The notes under the pieces were generated by a model. The model was not told where the DNA came from. It searched no databases and saw nothing but the letters and a program-made list of their open reading frames with translations. 8,055 bases of DNA from an uncultured Eubacteriales bacterium. GTDB taxonomy: Bacteria; Bacillota; Clostridia; Peptostreptococcales; Anaerovoracaceae. The position numbers and the translations under genes are program-made. Positions 7,023-8,055 of this stretch are shown here, piece after piece (position 1 is the stretch's first letter; every line of letters begins with the position of its first letter). The stretch is taken from the NCBI GenBank assembly GCA_902793875.1, contig CADBFL010000070.1, forward strand, positions 4,907 through 12,961, in the 5' to 3' direction.

Positions 7023-7051
7023 ATTGTAGCAAAAAAACCGCCGCCTTTACA
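7023..7051 (-). promoter_or_regulatory. lplA: Candidate lplA promoter giving a leaderless mRNA
   Basis: On the minus strand TGC-TACAAT (7023-7031) is an extended -10 with 5 of 6 matches. A weak -35 (TGTAAA, 7046-7051) is 17 bases upstream. Only six bases (CTGAAC) separate the -10 hexamer from the lplA ATG, so initiation would fall at or next to the A of the start codon. The elements overlap the loop and U-tract of the DUF937 terminator. Confidence 0.5.
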
Positions 7052-7059
7052 GCGGCAGT
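7030..7059 (-). terminator. Rho-independent terminator of the DUF937 gene
   Basis: On the minus strand ACTGCCGC pairs with GCGGCGGT (8 bp, one T-G wobble) around a 7-base loop, followed by a run of seven T. It starts 14 bases after the DUF937 stop and ends only about 14 bases before the lplA start codon, so most DUF937 transcription should not enter lplA. Confidence 0.85.
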
Positions 7060-7073
7060 TCAAGTCTGTTTTC

Positions 7074-7589
7074 CTATTTCATAAGTATGTTGGCGATCTT
7101 GATCACATCGCCGACGTCCACGTTCTCGAGCAGGCTTCCGACTACGCCGGACATATCGTTCGAGCTGCTCTTTGCGGTCTCCTTCTTTGCCTCCTTGCCC
7201 ATCTGGGACATCAGAAGCGGAGCGAGTATGGCCATGATCTTGAGGATGGTCTTGGTGTCGAGTCCGCTGCTCTTCTTTGCCTTCGCCGCGACTTCCTCAG
7301 TCGATTTGCCGAGCAGATGATTCACGATCTTGGCGCCGTCTTCGGTATCTACGTTCTTGATGAACTTCTTTACATCCTTAGGATCGTTCTTACCGTGATC
7401 GTTCAGGGCCTGGAAGAACCCCTCCTGAGTGTCCTTGCCCTTTGCCTGGCCCTGCATTCCCTTGATCAGAAGAGGCAGCACGACGTTTACGACTTTACCG
7501 GCATCACTCTGCGAAATGCCTGTCATCTGGCTTACCTGTTCAAGAGCTCCCGCCTTGACCGCAGCTTCAATTACTTTTCCCATATCCAT
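7074..7589 (-). CDS. DUF937 domain protein of unknown function
   Basis: A 171-residue soluble, helix-rich protein that matches the pattern of the DUF937 family: an N-terminal half with GALEQVSQMTGISQSDAGKVVNVVLPLLIKGM, a central linker rich in K, D and G, and a repeated helical unit near the C-terminus (LKIMAILAPLLMSQMGK, then a final VGDVIKIANILMK). The family has no established biochemical role, so none is given. No signal peptide or membrane helix is seen. Three in-frame ATGs lie close together (7595, 7589, 7583). The strong site AAGGAGG (7599-7605) is 3, 9 and 15 bases from them, so 7589 is favoured; the 7595 start would add only Met-His. The gene has its own promoter and terminator and thus looks monocistronic. 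Family assignment is from remembered sequence pattern. Confidence 0.85.
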   Translation of the reverse strand: MDMGKVIEAAVKAGALEQVSQMTGISQSDAGKVVNVVLPLLIKGMQGQAKGKDTQEGFFQALNDHGKNDPKDVKKFIKNVDTEDGAKIVNHLLGKSTEEVAAKAKKSSGLDTKTILKIMAILAPLLMSQMGKEAKKETAKSSSNDMSGVVGSLLENVDVGDVIKIANILMK

Positions 7590-7658
7590 ATGCATCGTCC
7601 TCCTTGAACTCTTTTCTGCGCTTCAGACGCAGTTATCCGCTCTTTTTCGTACATTGAA

Positions 7659-7688
7659 ATTTTACCCGCTTGACGCCTTTCGTGTCAA
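7659..7688 (-). promoter_or_regulatory. Strong sigma-A-type promoter of the DUF937 gene
   Basis: On the minus strand a perfect -35 box TTGACA (7683-7688) is separated by 18 bases from TAAAAT (7659-7664), a 5 of 6 match to the -10 consensus. Transcription would start near 7652, leaving a leader of about 60 bases that holds a small hairpin (CTGCG at 7616-7620 with CGCAG at 7628-7632) before the AAGGAGG site. This is the clearest promoter in the window. Confidence 0.8.
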
Positions 7689-7694
7689 CTGACA
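7683..7694. promoter_or_regulatory. Palindrome overlapping the -35 box, possible operator
   Basis: TGTCA-AC-TGACA is a 5-bp perfect inverted repeat around two bases, and the -35 hexamer of the DUF937 promoter is part of it. A dimeric repressor bound here would block the promoter. The regulator is not known, and half of the palindrome is explained by the -35 consensus itself. Confidence 0.35.
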
Positions 7695-7715
7695 GCGCCT
7701 CTTCGGTCCGGCGGA

Positions 7716-8055
7716 CTATGCGGTCTTCACTCCGCACTCGCGCTCCATGATCTTGGCAAATGACCTTATGCAGCAGTGCACTATGCCCGTGCAGTATGTC
7801 TTGCGCTCCGGATCCGTGAACTCGTAGTCCGCGATCAGTTCAGGGCAAATGCTGCTGACGTATTCCTTCGCCACATCCTCGTTGAGCTCTCTCACGAGAT
7901 CGATGCACTTTCTGAACGCGGGATCGCCCTTGACCGTGCGTCCGAACACCTTGCCCAGGCACATCGTCGCGCCCGCTACCGCTCCGCACACGTTGCCGCC
8001 GTCGCCGAATCCGTAAGGGAATCCGGTCGAGAGAGCGATGGCTTCTTCGCCTATG
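7716..8055 (-). CDS. C_GCAxxG_C_C family protein, N-terminus missing
   Basis: This is the C-terminal 112 residues of a small protein of the C_GCAxxG_C_C family, cysteine-rich and thought from its conserved cysteines to be redox-active, with no proven reaction. The frame is open to the window edge, so the start and any N-terminal conserved cysteine are outside. Visible: GFPYGFGDGGNVCGAVAGAT, the glycine-rich turn and CGAxxGA core that name the family, then MCLGK, a charged helical region, SICPEL, and a cysteine cluster near the end (YCTGIVHCC and ERECG). The segment between the glycine turn and the CGA core seems shorter than usual in the family, by memory only. The stop is TAG at 7716-7718. 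No U-tract terminator follows; the next gene's promoter begins within 28 bases of the stop, so some read-through into the DUF937 gene is possible. Confidence 0.82.
   Translation of the reverse strand, partial: IGEEAIALSTGFPYGFGDGGNVCGAVAGATMCLGKVFGRTVKGDPAFRKCIDLVRELNEDVAKEYVSSICPELIADYEFTDPERKTYCTGIVHCCIRSFAKIMERECGVKTA

Noticed and set aside
6246..7607. A 453-codon open frame on the + strand antisense to lplA and the DUF937 gene
   Set aside because: It runs opposite two well-supported genes and through a terminator and a promoter. Its product is a low-complexity mix rich in H, R, D and L with no recognisable domain, as expected from the reverse strand of GC-rich codons.
7712..7730. GC-rich inverted repeat (GTCCG/CGGAC) at the end of the C_GCAxxG_C_C gene as a terminator
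   Set aside because: The stem is at most 4-5 bp with a tiny loop and no following U-tract, so it does not meet the pattern of a rho-independent terminator.

Overview
The window reads as chromosomal DNA of an anaerobic member of the Clostridia (Bacillota). The reasons are the split-subunit glycine dehydrogenase (GcvPB type), membrane GGDEF proteins of a kind common in clostridia, a C_GCAxxG_C_C family protein, strong purine-rich Shine-Dalgarno sites and short rho-independent terminators. G+C looks moderate to high (about 50-55% by eye), so this is not a low-GC Clostridium. Genus cannot be set from this sequence alone.

Layout. (1) 1-411, + strand: the 3' end of gcvPB, closed by a terminator at 441-474. 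(2) 589-4427, + strand: a tight three-gene run of diguanylate cyclases. The first two (589-1761, 1785-2945) are tandem paralogues, each with about seven membrane helices and a C-terminal GGDEF domain. The third (2958-4427) has the architecture TM, extracellular Cache-like domain, TM, HAMP, GGDEF. Gaps of 23 and 12 bases suggest one transcript from an extended -10 promoter near 527-535. (3) 4460-4488: a near-perfect hairpin with A and T tracts on its two sides, serving both converging transcripts. (4) 4540-7016, - strand: lplA (lipoate-protein ligase) followed by lpdA (dihydrolipoyl dehydrogenase). (5) 7074-7589, - strand: a DUF937 protein with its own strong promoter and terminator. (6) 7716-8055, - strand: a C_GCAxxG_C_C family protein that runs off the window edge.

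How the genes fit. gcvPB, lpdA and lplA belong to one process. GcvPA/PB decarboxylates glycine onto the lipoyl arm of GcvH, LpdA re-oxidises that arm, and LplA attaches lipoate to GcvH. Only the end of gcvPB is visible, so gcvT, gcvH and gcvPA are presumably upstream. The c-di-GMP operon lies between the two halves of this set. All three cyclases keep the residues needed for catalysis but lack the RxxD inhibitory site.

The points most worth a second look are the cyclase trio inside a glycine-cleavage/lipoylation neighbourhood and the lplA promoter. That promoter appears to be embedded in the upstream terminator and would give a leaderless mRNA. Small palindromes also sit in the promoter regions of lpdA and the DUF937 gene. 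I saw no tRNA, rRNA, CRISPR array, insertion sequence or clear riboswitch.
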